Below are positions 9,683 to 17,995 of a stretch of DNA of 32,373 bases, in pieces. Both the position numbers and the translations under genes were made by a program. The stretch lies in the NCBI RefSeq assembly GCF_900100485.1, contig NZ_FNDH01000031.1:1-32373 (forward strand), given 5' to 3'. The stretch is from Nitrosomonas sp. Nm132. Lineage in GTDB: Bacteria > Pseudomonadota > Gammaproteobacteria > Burkholderiales > Nitrosomonadaceae. A model generated the notes under the pieces. It saw only the letters and a list, made by a program, of their open reading frames with translations, did no database searches and was not told the DNA's origin. Within the stretch, counting starts at the first letter, position 1, and every line of letters begins with the position of its first letter.

Positions 9683-11407
9683 TTATGCATGCTTGCCATG
9701 TGCTGGTGCTATCGACGGGGGGGCGAAGCGTTGTAGAACATGGCTCGTGATGCCTTTGGCAAGCTCTTCCTCACCAAAGAAGACCATGCCAATATTCTCT
9801 TTACGCAATAATTGCGATTCATCCTCACTATGAGTCCGCAGCACGATTTCGATGCCTGGATTGAGTGTACGCGCGGTGTCGACTATTTGGCGAACATTCA
9901 GCAGATCCGGAGTCGCGATAACAAGCATTGCCGCATCTGCAATGTGAGCTTGAATCAATACGGCCGGATCGGTAGCGTCCCCTGATACGGCGACGACTCC
10001 TTTGTTACGCAAATCCTCAACCAGCTCGCGGTTCTGCTCTGCAATCACGTAGGGAATGCCCTGCTTGTCCAAAGCATCGGCAATGCGGCGCCCAACTCGC
10101 CCGCAGCCTACCAGCACCACTTGGCCTTGGAGATACTTGCGTTCAGTACTCATCGGCAGTTCTGCGTAAGGATCTTCCCGACGCTCTAGACTGCGCGCCA
10201 GCTCAGAACGATCGAGAAGCCACTTTCTAAATGGCTCGATAGCCGTAAACAGGAAAGGATTCAGTGCGATGGAAATCAGCGCACCAGCAAGCACCAGATT
10301 CATTCCCTCAGTGGTCAATAGTCCGAGCGACAGGCCCAATCCGGCTAGGATAAAGGAAAACTCACCGATTTGGGCAAGACTGGTAGCAACCGTCAGCGCA
10401 GTATTAAGTGGATAGCGAAAAGTAAGCACCAGTACCAGTGCCGCGATTGATTTACCAATGATAATAATGGCAACCACGCCCAGTACGTGAGTTGGCTGAT
10501 CGATCAGTACCGTCGGCTCGAACAACATACCCACTGCCACAAAAAAAAGCACTGAAAATGCATCACGCAACGGCAAAGACTCTTCAGCGGCACGGTGACT
10601 AAATTCAGATTCGCGCATTACCGTGCCAGCAAAGAAAGCGCCCAGTGCGAATGACACACTGAATAATTCCGCTGCGCCATAGGCAATGCTAATCGCGGCA
10701 GTAATTACTGCCAGGGTAAACAGTTCCCGGGAGCCTGTGCGTGCGATCTGCCATAATAGCCAAGGCAGTACACGGTGGCCAGCGATCAACATCAGGGCGA
10801 TGAAAGCTGAAACCTGTAACAAAGTTTGTCCAAGAGTGATCCACACGGAAGTAGTATTTTCGACGCCCGCAGGTGTGCCGCCCAATATACCCGCAAGCGG
10901 GGGTAGCAGCACCAAAACCAACACTGTGGCAAGGTCCTCGACCACCAACCAACCTACTGCGATGTGTCCGTTCATTGTTTCGAGAATGCCACGAGCTTCA
11001 AGTGCCTTGAGCAACACGACAGTGCTGGCACAAGATAACGATAGCCCGAAAATCAACCCGCTCCCCAGGCTCCAACCCCACCACCAGGTCATGCCCATAC
11101 CTAATACTGTCGCTAACCCCATCTGCACTACTGCACCGGGTATCGCAATACGTTTTACCGCAAGCAGATCATTGAGGGAAAAATGGAGTCCAACACCAAA
11201 CATCAGCAGCATAACGCCGATTTCCGATAACTGGGAGGCGATACTTACATCGGCAACAAAACCAGGTGTTCCCGGACCAATGATGATGCCTGTGATTAGA
11301 TAGCCAACCAGTGCAGGTATCTTGATTCGCTCAGCAACGAAGCCAAGCATCAATGCAATACCTAAGGCAACGGCAATAGTAGTAATTAAAGAAATATTGT
11401 GTTCCAT
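9683..11407 (-). CDS. ybaL: CPA2-family cation:proton antiporter, YbaL type
   Basis: Inner-membrane monovalent cation/proton antiporter. The 574-residue protein resembles E. coli YbaL (about 560 aa) from the first residues: LITTI, then LVGYLITGIIIGPGTPGFVAD and LLMFGVGLHFSLNDLLAVK. Residues 1-390 make about 12 membrane segments with a VEDLA motif at 156-160. A TrkA-N/RCK_N domain follows (about 425-545) with the nucleotide-binding VLVGCGRVGRR and DATDPAVL. Unlike the antiporter at 3768-5744, it ends without an RCK_C domain. The start has GGGAG four bases upstream. It stands alone on the minus strand; a decayed flagellin gene lies upstream. Ion specificity and regulation cannot be read from sequence. 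Confidence 0.92.
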   Translation of the reverse strand: MEHNISLITTIAVALGIALMLGFVAERIKIPALVGYLITGIIIGPGTPGFVADVSIASQLSEIGVMLLMFGVGLHFSLNDLLAVKRIAIPGAVVQMGLATVLGMGMTWWWGWSLGSGLIFGLSLSCASTVVLLKALEARGILETMNGHIAVGWLVVEDLATVLVLVLLPPLAGILGGTPAGVENTTSVWITLGQTLLQVSAFIALMLIAGHRVLPWLLWQIARTGSRELFTLAVITAAISIAYGAAELFSVSFALGAFFAGTVMRESEFSHRAAEESLPLRDAFSVLFFVAVGMLFEPTVLIDQPTHVLGVVAIIIIGKSIAALVLVLTFRYPLNTALTVATSLAQIGEFSFILAGLGLSLGLLTTEGMNLVLAGALISIALNPFLFTAIEPFRKWLLDRSELARSLERREDPYAELPMSTERKYLQGQVVLVGCGRVGRRIADALDKQGIPYVIAEQNRELVEDLRNKGVVAVSGDATDPAVLIQAHIADAAMLVIATPDLLNVRQIVDTARTLNPGIEIVLRTHSEDESQLLRKENIGMVFFGEEELAKGITSHVLQRFAPPSIAPAHGKHA

Positions 11408-11544
11408 TCAGCTCCCATTTGTTATGCATTGTACAAAAGTGCTCAAGCGCCTCCTTCGTTTATATGGATAGCCTATGATATTGGGCTTTCCGCTATTCAA
11501 GTCTGTCAAACTACGATTCGTAGATTAATGCTAGCTGATCTGGA

Positions 11545-11938
11545 TCACTAGCAGCACTAAATTCACCTTATAAAAATATCTTTTTACTGTTAAATAAAGA
11601 AGTCTCACCAATTCTATCCACTTCAGAAATCAGCTGAACAGCTTCTTGCTGTAATGCGATGCGATCACTTGCGTTGTTAGCCGCATTGACTGGCTGAATC
11701 GCCAATTCGCAAAGGTACTGTAATAATGACATAGCTACGGATAAGCTCCCTCTGCTGCTTGCACCATGGAAGCTCTATCGTTGGCATTTCTGGTAATCTG
11801 ATTCATTCCTCGGATCTGAGCGGTAAAACGATCAGAAATTGCTAAATCTGCAGCAATGATTGCAATTCATTTTGTAACACATTGAGATCACACTGCGAAT
11901 TTAATCATGCCATATTAGGTGTTGATAACCTGAAATTT
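11545..11938 (-). pseudogene. Flagellin (fliC) remnant, N-terminal D0/D1 part
   Basis: Reading the minus strand in shifting frames recovers the conserved flagellin N-terminus: QVINT, then [19 protein letters not shown] (11916-11848 region), then after a deletion of the RLSSGLRINSAKDDAAG segment [17 protein letters not shown] and [19 protein letters not shown], a stop, and in another frame LLQYLCELAIQ, ASDRIALQQEAVQLISEVDR and IGETSLFNSKK. Residual similarity then fades (GEFSAASD after a further stop). The initiator ATG is lost (ATT), there are at least two frameshifts, three in-frame stops and a deletion, and the variable centre and C-terminus are absent. Flagellin normally forms the filament; this copy cannot. 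A sigma-28 promoter survives upstream. Confidence 0.88.
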
Positions 11939-11988
11939 TGCTCTCCCAGCCTAACGTCATAGGGATCAGGTACATTTTTTACAGTTTT

Positions 11989-12015
11989 TTATCGGCTAAG
12001 CTTCTACAAAATTTC
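11989..12015 (-). promoter_or_regulatory. Relic sigma-28 (FliA) promoter of the flagellin remnant
   Basis: On the minus strand GAAATTTT (12015-12008) and GCCGATAA (11996-11989) are separated by 11 bases, against the flagellar consensus TAAAGTTT-N11-GCCGATAA. The -10 matches 8/8 and the -35 6/8, with exact spacing. It lies about 50 bases upstream of the lost flagellin start, and GGGAG is still visible before that start. Confidence 0.75.
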
Positions 12016-12134
12016 AACCGATAACTCTCACAAAACCTATGAACTGCACTTTGACATTTGCAAATCTGCATTTACTATTTTGTTTATTGATTTGAAAACT
12101 GACGAAGAAGAGAGCGTGTGAAGCCATTGACATA

Positions 12135-12272
12135 TCATGCTTTCACCAACAGCTGAAGCATCCGGCAGTATTGACTTGGAGTAAGGCCTGTGCCGCATTT
12201 GAACAGACCCCAGAAGAATGGAGCATCTTCATATCCCGCAGCCACGCTGATCAAAGACATACGCAAAGGATA
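12135..12272 (-). pseudogene. AraC-family regulator remnant (C-terminal HTH end)
   Basis: The minus strand encodes LISVAAGYEDAPFF followed by WGLFKCGTGLTPSQYCRM and a stop at 12135. This matches the second helix-turn-helix of AraC/GlxA-type transcription factors (pattern VGYEDAPFFSRLFKRxTGLTPSQYRR). The frame is closed upstream by TGA at 12273-12275 and no first helix-turn-helix or effector domain can be found, so this is a truncated, dead gene. What it regulated is unknown. It lies between the cphA terminator and the flagellin remnant; the rest of the 11408-12439 stretch holds nothing else I recognise. Confidence 0.7.
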
Positions 12273-12439
12273 TCAAGAAATATGGGTAAAAATGTGCATC
12301 AAGCCACAAGCAATACCAGGCACGTTAAGAGAGTTAACGAGGTTTTCGCCAGTGCTCGATGTGTTTTCTAACTCACTACCGGTAAAGATTTTTGTTGAAA
12401 CTTATTGATCAATCTGTTTTATAGATAATCAAAAGAAAG

Positions 12440-12486
12440 GGTGCAATACAGATTGCTTACAAATTTGTGTGCAATCTGTCTGCACC
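12440..12486 (-). terminator. Terminator downstream of cphA
   Basis: A stem pairs ACAGATTGC with GCAATCTGT and, after a small internal bulge, GGTGCA with TGCACC (12440-12456 with 12471-12486). On the minus strand, the direction of cphA, it is followed by a pyrimidine/T-rich run (CCTTTCTTTTG). It starts 44 bases after the cphA stop and probably ends the cyanophycin transcript. Confidence 0.7.
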
Positions 12487-12529
12487 TCTTCTTTTCGGTT
12501 TGGTATACCCACTTGCAGATGGCGCTACT

Positions 12530-15106
12530 TCAGCATGCAGTAGCAATCCGATAATGGATATGTCCCAGCGCTTTCTCCACCTGATCAACTAAGATCAGGC
12601 AAAGCTCCCCAGCTTGCAGATTGGTTAGTGCCGTATCTATCGCTTTAAACTCACCGTGTATTTCACTCACCTTGCGCACACGCTTGGCATTTTCCAGACC
12701 CGCGCGCAATAACCCCAAAACTTCACCATCGGCACGGCCGCGTTGGCATTTGTCCTGATACAGAACAACCTCGTCAAACACATCACCCAGAATCTGGGTT
12801 TGCAGACGAATATCTTCATCACGGCGATCACCCGCAGCACTGATCACGACTGTCCGTCTTTTTGCTGGTATGTTATCAATCGCGCACACCAGTGCTTCCA
12901 TCGCATCTGGATTGTGTCCATAGTCAGCAATCAGCGTAGCATCACGATAATTAAACAGGTTAAATCGCCCGGGCGCAGTCTGCGCATCACTAATGAAACT
13001 TGCTAAACCAGCACGAATAACTGTCCAATCCAGCCCCAGCGCCCACCCCACGCCAACAGCAGCCATCGCATTTTCAGCCTGGAAGCTAATAATTCCATTT
13101 TTCGTTAACGGAATTTCGTTCAACGGAATCCGCTGTTCAATTCCTGCGCCTGATGCGACAATGGAATGGCTATCAAGATAAATAACTCGCTTGCGTTGTG
13201 CACGTTGTGTCAGCACTACTGGATTGTAACTATCTCGGGAGAAGAATATAACTGAACCCGGGCAGTGATCAGCCATTCTGACAACTAGAGGATCATCCGC
13301 ATTGAGGACTGCAACACCACTCTTCGGTGTAACATTCTCAACAATTACTCGTTTAACGACAGCCAATTCCTCTGTCGTGTTAATATTTGCCAGACCGAGA
13401 TGATCTCCCCGACCAATATTGGTTACCACGGCAACTTGGCAGTGATCAAAACCCAGTCCTTCACGCAACATGCCGCCTCGTGCTGTTTCTAGCACGGCGA
13501 CATCGACATCGGGGTGAAAAAGAACATTTTTAGCACTTCTCGGGCCACTGCAATCACCGGTATCGATACATTGACCATTGACAAAAACACCATCAGTACA
13601 TGTCATACCAACACGCATCTGGTTATTCTCAAAAATATTGGCAATCAGGCGCACCGTCGTTGTTTTACCGTTGGTACCAGTTACTGCAACCACCGGAATA
13701 CGCGCATCCTCACCTTGCGCAAATATGTTATCGATAATTGCTTCTCCTACCGCACGCCCCCTACCATATGAAGGTTGCAAGTGCATGCGCAAACCAGGCG
13801 CTGCATTGACTTCGATGACCGCACCGCCTTGCTCCTCCAGCGGACGCATAACGCTATCGCAGATCACATCAATGCCACAGATATCAAGACCTGTCATTTG
13901 TGCTGCAGCAATCATGTTCGCTGCAATTTCCGGATGAACATCATCCGTTACATCCGTTGCTGTACCACCTGTGGACAGATTGGCATTATTGCGCAAAACA
14001 ACACGTATACCTTTAGCCGGAATAGATTTTGCTGTCAGTCCCTGAGTAGCAAGATGAGCCAGTGAGATCTCATCCAGGTGAATTTTGGTCAGTAAGTTTG
14101 CATGGCCTTCACTGCGCCGCGGATCACAATTGATTTGCTCCACCAATTGAGAAATACTATGGACACCATCACCCACCACCTGGGGTGGATCGCGCCTTGC
14201 TGCTGCCACCAGTTTGTTACCTACGACTAACAGACGATAGTCATGTCCGGTTACATAGCGCTCAACCAGTACATTATTACTAATCTCAGCAGCTGCCAGA
14301 TAAGCCGCTTTTATCTGCTCGCAATCAATGAGATTGGCTGTTACTCCTTTGCCTTGATTACCATCCCGTGGTTTTACCACCACAGGCATTCCAATCTCAC
14401 AGGCAGCAACCCACGCATCCTCAGCATCTACAACTGACCGCCCTATTGGAACAGGAATTCCTGCTGCATGTAGTAATACTTTGGTCAGTTCCTTATCTTG
14501 CACAATGGATTCAGCGACTGCACTGGTTAAATCACTTTCAGAAGCCTGGATGCGCCGTTGCCGGCTGCCCCAGCCAAATTGCACCAGACTTCCGTCAGTT
14601 AGGCGACGGTATGGAATTCCACGCGCAACCGCAGCCTGCACAATAGCACCGGTGCTCGGTCCGAGGCGGATATCCTCATAAAGCTCTCGCAAACGATGTA
14701 TTGCATTGGTTAGATCAAAGGAGATATCTTCAATTACGGCGTGGCATAAATTTAGAGAAAGCTCAAAAGCAAGCCGCCCCACCGCCTCTTCACTGTATTC
14801 GACGATGATCCGGAAAGTATCTGCTTCCGATGTTTGCGTCGTATGACTAAAAATGACCGGACAACCCGCCTGCACTTGCAAGCCGAGTGTGGCGAATTCT
14901 AATACATGTGCCACAGTAGCTATTTCATAGTGCCCAGCGGGCTGAAGTAGTGCAATTTCTGGAAAGCGTTCATACAGGCGCGTTCTAAAACCTGGTATTC
15001 TGTCAATGGCACGTTTGCTCTCGCTAAAAACGACCGTTGCTTCAATAGAGGTATGCTTACTCCATAAATTAGGGCCACGCAATGCACGGATTTGTAATAC
15101 TTTCAT
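12530..15106 (-). CDS. cphA: Cyanophycin synthetase CphA
   Basis: Polymerises aspartate and arginine into cyanophycin (multi-L-arginyl-poly-L-aspartate), a nitrogen, carbon and energy store kept as cytoplasmic granules. The 858-residue enzyme has the full domain set: N-terminal cyanophycin domain (1-160), ATP-grasp domain that adds Asp (KPRDGNQGKGV at 245-255, metal-binding IEVNAAPGLRMH at 431-442), Mur-ligase-like domain that adds Arg (P-loop TGTNGKTT 476-483, ETARGGMLREG 540-550) and the Mur C-terminal domain (APGRFNLF, DYGHNPDAME). The ATG overlaps the cphA' stop (ATGA) and has AAGGA eight bases upstream. Last gene of the four-gene operon, followed by a terminator. Very likely active. Confidence 0.96.
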   Translation of the reverse strand: MKVLQIRALRGPNLWSKHTSIEATVVFSESKRAIDRIPGFRTRLYERFPEIALLQPAGHYEIATVAHVLEFATLGLQVQAGCPVIFSHTTQTSEADTFRIIVEYSEEAVGRLAFELSLNLCHAVIEDISFDLTNAIHRLRELYEDIRLGPSTGAIVQAAVARGIPYRRLTDGSLVQFGWGSRQRRIQASESDLTSAVAESIVQDKELTKVLLHAAGIPVPIGRSVVDAEDAWVAACEIGMPVVVKPRDGNQGKGVTANLIDCEQIKAAYLAAAEISNNVLVERYVTGHDYRLLVVGNKLVAAARRDPPQVVGDGVHSISQLVEQINCDPRRSEGHANLLTKIHLDEISLAHLATQGLTAKSIPAKGIRVVLRNNANLSTGGTATDVTDDVHPEIAANMIAAAQMTGLDICGIDVICDSVMRPLEEQGGAVIEVNAAPGLRMHLQPSYGRGRAVGEAIIDNIFAQGEDARIPVVAVTGTNGKTTTVRLIANIFENNQMRVGMTCTDGVFVNGQCIDTGDCSGPRSAKNVLFHPDVDVAVLETARGGMLREGLGFDHCQVAVVTNIGRGDHLGLANINTTEELAVVKRVIVENVTPKSGVAVLNADDPLVVRMADHCPGSVIFFSRDSYNPVVLTQRAQRKRVIYLDSHSIVASGAGIEQRIPLNEIPLTKNGIISFQAENAMAAVGVGWALGLDWTVIRAGLASFISDAQTAPGRFNLFNYRDATLIADYGHNPDAMEALVCAIDNIPAKRRTVVISAAGDRRDEDIRLQTQILGDVFDEVVLYQDKCQRGRADGEVLGLLRAGLENAKRVRKVSEIHGEFKAIDTALTNLQAGELCLILVDQVEKALGHIHYRIATAC

Positions 15107-17430
15107 ATTAAATTTCCTTGAGTTTCTTGTTCTTTTTGAGAATTCTGATATTCAGGCTTACTTTTCTCTTGACCGAGACCAGATGTTTCAATGCCTAGCC
15201 GAATAAGATCAGGTGCAATACCGAGCGCCCAGGCAGCCCCTATTGCAGCTAATACATGCTCGACTTCTCTTACTGCACGATTACCAACCGCAGGTTGCAT
15301 ATCAGCCAATTTAATCAACGGCATCTCATCAGATCCATTAGCCAGTACGATTCTTCCGTTACGAACAATAACAGCTCGCTTGCCTTGGGTGGGACCTGTC
15401 CCTCGTTGGCGATGCTCGTTGATAGCCATCAGGTCGGGATCACAACTAAAGTAAATAACTTCACCGTGACACAATTCCGACATCTCGATCAGCATGGATT
15501 CTTGCGCATTGAGAACCGCCGCACCTGTCGGCAGAATTACATCTTTTAAAACATCGCCGACTGCAGCTGCAGTCGGCGTTACGATATCAACCTGAGTACG
15601 CAGTACTGTAAAAACTTGTTTGAGTGTCTCAATTCCATGGCGATCATAATACAAAGCGGGGTCAACATTGGTCACGACACCCACCTGACAACTATCATAA
15701 GCCAGTCCCTCCTGGAGAATGGCATCGAAACCATTCTCGAAAACCGCTGCTTCAACCGTACGATTCATCAATGTGCGATTGGCGGCCACCCATTTAGCAC
15801 TATCACTTTTATCAATTTGCTTATGATCGAGATAGAGTCCGCTGCTGCACGCTAACCCTGTACGCTTACCTGAAAGCGTAAGCAATCGGGCAACAAGATG
15901 TGCAACCGTGGTTTTGCCATAACTACCGGTAATTCCTACGATGGGAATGCGACTATGGTTTTGATCCGGAAAAAGGTGATCCACAATTGCCTGACCAACG
16001 GGTCGAGGTTTCCCAACAGCTGGTTTGATATGCATTAGCAAGCTGGGACCAGCATTGACTTCGACGACTGCGCCGTCTTGCTCAGCAAATGGGCGTGAGA
16101 CATCACTGACTACAAGATCGATACCGGCAATATCCAGACCCACAATACGTGCAGCCAAAGCGGCTGTTTTAGCAATACTTGGATGAACATCATCCGTTAC
16201 ATCAAATGCATGATTGCCATTACGTTGAATCAGCACTTTGATACCAACTGGCACAATAGAATGACTGGTATAGCCTTGATTGGCAATTTCCATCTGCGCT
16301 GCACTATCCAGACGAATCATATTAAGTGGATGATCTTCAGTAGTTCCTCGGCGTGGATCAGAGTTAATCTGATTATCAATCAACTCGGTTATGGTGGAAA
16401 CACCGTCTCCAATTATGGATACCGAATCACCTCGCGTGGCTGCTACCAGTTGCTCACCCACTATCAGTAAACGGTGTTCAGTACCGGGAATATATTGTTC
16501 AACCAGCACACCATTTCCCTCTTGTAAGGCCATGGAATAAGCTGATTCGATTTCTTCACGCTTACTTAACTCGATAAACACTCCCCGTCCATGATTTCCA
16601 TCACACGGCTTAACGACAACAGGCAAACCAATCTCCTTAGCAGCTTGCCATGCGTCTTCTGGACTAACAGCGCTACGTCCTTCCGGAACAGGCACACCGC
16701 AGGAACGGAGCAGTGTTTTAGTCAGATCCTTGTCACGCGAAATACTCTCAGCAATGGCGGGTGTTCGATCTGTCTCAGCAGTCCAAATATACCGACTGTG
16801 AGCACCATGTCCTAACTGAACGAGGTTTCCTTTGGAAAGTAATCGAATAGCTGGGATATTGCGGGCTACTGCTGCATCTACAATGCACGCGGTTGAAGGA
16901 CCAAGCCACAATGAATCGACCATGTCACGCAAACGCTCAATAGCACCTTTGACATCGTAAGGTTTTTGATCAGGATCAAATCCCATTGCCGCCAGCACAA
17001 GCTCACGAGCTGAAAATAAGGCGCTCCGGGTGATCTCGGCATGCCAAGCGCTTACGACCACTTTATAGACACCGCGTACTGAGGTTTCACGCGCTCTGCC
17101 GAAACCACCGCGCATACCCGCCAGATTTTGCAGCTCCAGGGTCACATGCTCAAGAATATGGCAAGGCCAGGTGCCTTCCTTGACGCGACGAAGGAAACCA
17201 CCACGCTCTTCATAACTGCAGCGATGCTCAATCAGTGTGGGTAACCAGGAAGACAAGCGCTCATAAAAACCAGGAATAGTATCTGATGGAAAATCTTCAA
17301 GTTCACCGATATCAACAATTGCTTCAAGTGCCGGGTAGTAAGTCCAAATATTGGGGCCATTCAGGTGACGGATTTCAAGAAACTTAAGGTCTTTTTTACC
17401 ATTATTATCAGAGTTGGAATTATTTGACAT
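15103..17430 (-). CDS. cphA': Cyanophycin synthetase-like protein CphA'
   Basis: Paralogue of the CphA encoded just downstream, 775 residues from the ATG at 17430. A TTG 39 bases upstream is less likely, though neither has a clear Shine-Dalgarno. It has the N-terminal domain with LRHLNGPNIW-like start, ATP-grasp (KPCDGNHGRGV 274-284; VEVNAGPSLLMHIKP 456-470) and the central Mur-ligase part with an intact P-loop TGSYGKTT (501-508). The sequence stops after AIGAAWALGIAPDLIRLGIE, just where the Mur C-terminal domain begins in CphA; a short polar tail replaces it. Paired cphA'/cphA genes are known in several proteobacteria; CphA' is usually weakly active or inactive alone and its role is unsettled. 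Possible roles are a partner subunit or a synthetase with altered substrate; the sequence does not decide. Confidence 0.9.
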   Translation of the reverse strand: MSNNSNSDNNGKKDLKFLEIRHLNGPNIWTYYPALEAIVDIGELEDFPSDTIPGFYERLSSWLPTLIEHRCSYEERGGFLRRVKEGTWPCHILEHVTLELQNLAGMRGGFGRARETSVRGVYKVVVSAWHAEITRSALFSARELVLAAMGFDPDQKPYDVKGAIERLRDMVDSLWLGPSTACIVDAAVARNIPAIRLLSKGNLVQLGHGAHSRYIWTAETDRTPAIAESISRDKDLTKTLLRSCGVPVPEGRSAVSPEDAWQAAKEIGLPVVVKPCDGNHGRGVFIELSKREEIESAYSMALQEGNGVLVEQYIPGTEHRLLIVGEQLVAATRGDSVSIIGDGVSTITELIDNQINSDPRRGTTEDHPLNMIRLDSAAQMEIANQGYTSHSIVPVGIKVLIQRNGNHAFDVTDDVHPSIAKTAALAARIVGLDIAGIDLVVSDVSRPFAEQDGAVVEVNAGPSLLMHIKPAVGKPRPVGQAIVDHLFPDQNHSRIPIVGITGSYGKTTVAHLVARLLTLSGKRTGLACSSGLYLDHKQIDKSDSAKWVAANRTLMNRTVEAAVFENGFDAILQEGLAYDSCQVGVVTNVDPALYYDRHGIETLKQVFTVLRTQVDIVTPTAAAVGDVLKDVILPTGAAVLNAQESMLIEMSELCHGEVIYFSCDPDLMAINEHRQRGTGPTQGKRAVIVRNGRIVLANGSDEMPLIKLADMQPAVGNRAVREVEHVLAAIGAAWALGIAPDLIRLGIETSGLGQEKSKPEYQNSQKEQETQGNLI

Positions 17431-17524
17431 AAATTGAAAGCTTTGAAAGCTGGATGAGTAACATTTCAATTAACGCAGCTAGCGCCAATTGGTTTACATC
17501 ACGACAAACAATTTTTGAAATGCT

Positions 17525-17995
17525 TCAGAGAAAACGATCCAGCAGCTTGCAGCTATGACGATCGAGCATCAGCCGATCGTGAATCAGGAAATGAATGCCG
17601 TGACTATCGGTGATCAGCAGAGCTGCAGGTGACAGACGGCGAATATCTTCCTCACCCTTGAGCACGAAGGTGGTATCCCCCCGATCAGTTTTGACCCACC
17701 AGGTGCTTGGCGTGACAAAACTTGAAACTTTATCAATACGCTTGATCTCTGGCATAAACTCACGGCTGGCGAGCTCCGCCTCGATCAGAATACGAAATGC
17801 TTCAGGTAAATCATCCAGGCATTCTATCCAGGCTAGCTCATGACCATGCACGTTGAGTAGCGCGATTCCCTGCTCAGGCGCGGTCATCGGAAATGCTCGG
17901 ATGGGTACGATGCCTTCGTGCACCTGATGATCTTTGTCTACAAAAACTAAGCGTCCAAAAGCATTTCGACTCAGTTGATAATCAGGCTGGCTCAT
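17525..17995 (-). CDS. DUF1854 protein of the cyanophycin locus
   Basis: A 156-residue, soluble-looking protein of the DUF1854 family, with no signal peptide or membrane segment. Landmarks: NAFGRLVFVD near the N-terminus, PVRAFP-like VPIRAFPMTAPEQGIAL, TWWVKTDRGDTTFVLKGEEDIRR in the middle and DSHGIHFLIHDRLMLDRHSCKLLDRFL at the end. The family is recurrently found beside an ABC transporter and cyanophycin synthetases in proteobacteria, which is why it is described as cyanophycin-associated. Its biochemical function is unknown to me. Its ATG overlaps the stop of the ABC transporter gene (ATGA), so the two are probably translationally coupled and may work together; a 94-base spacer separates it from cphA'. 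Confidence 0.85.
   Translation of the reverse strand: MSQPDYQLSRNAFGRLVFVDKDHQVHEGIVPIRAFPMTAPEQGIALLNVHGHELAWIECLDDLPEAFRILIEAELASREFMPEIKRIDKVSSFVTPSTWWVKTDRGDTTFVLKGEEDIRRLSPAALLITDSHGIHFLIHDRLMLDRHSCKLLDRFL

Noticed and set aside
10686..11303. 205-codon plus-strand frame opposite the ybaL-like gene
   Set aside because: Antisense shadow of conserved membrane-domain codons; composition has no protein-like features.
12171..12408. Plus-strand frames of 66-72 codons between ybaL and cphA
   Set aside because: The minus strand over the same bases matches AraC regulators; the plus frames show no homology I can see.
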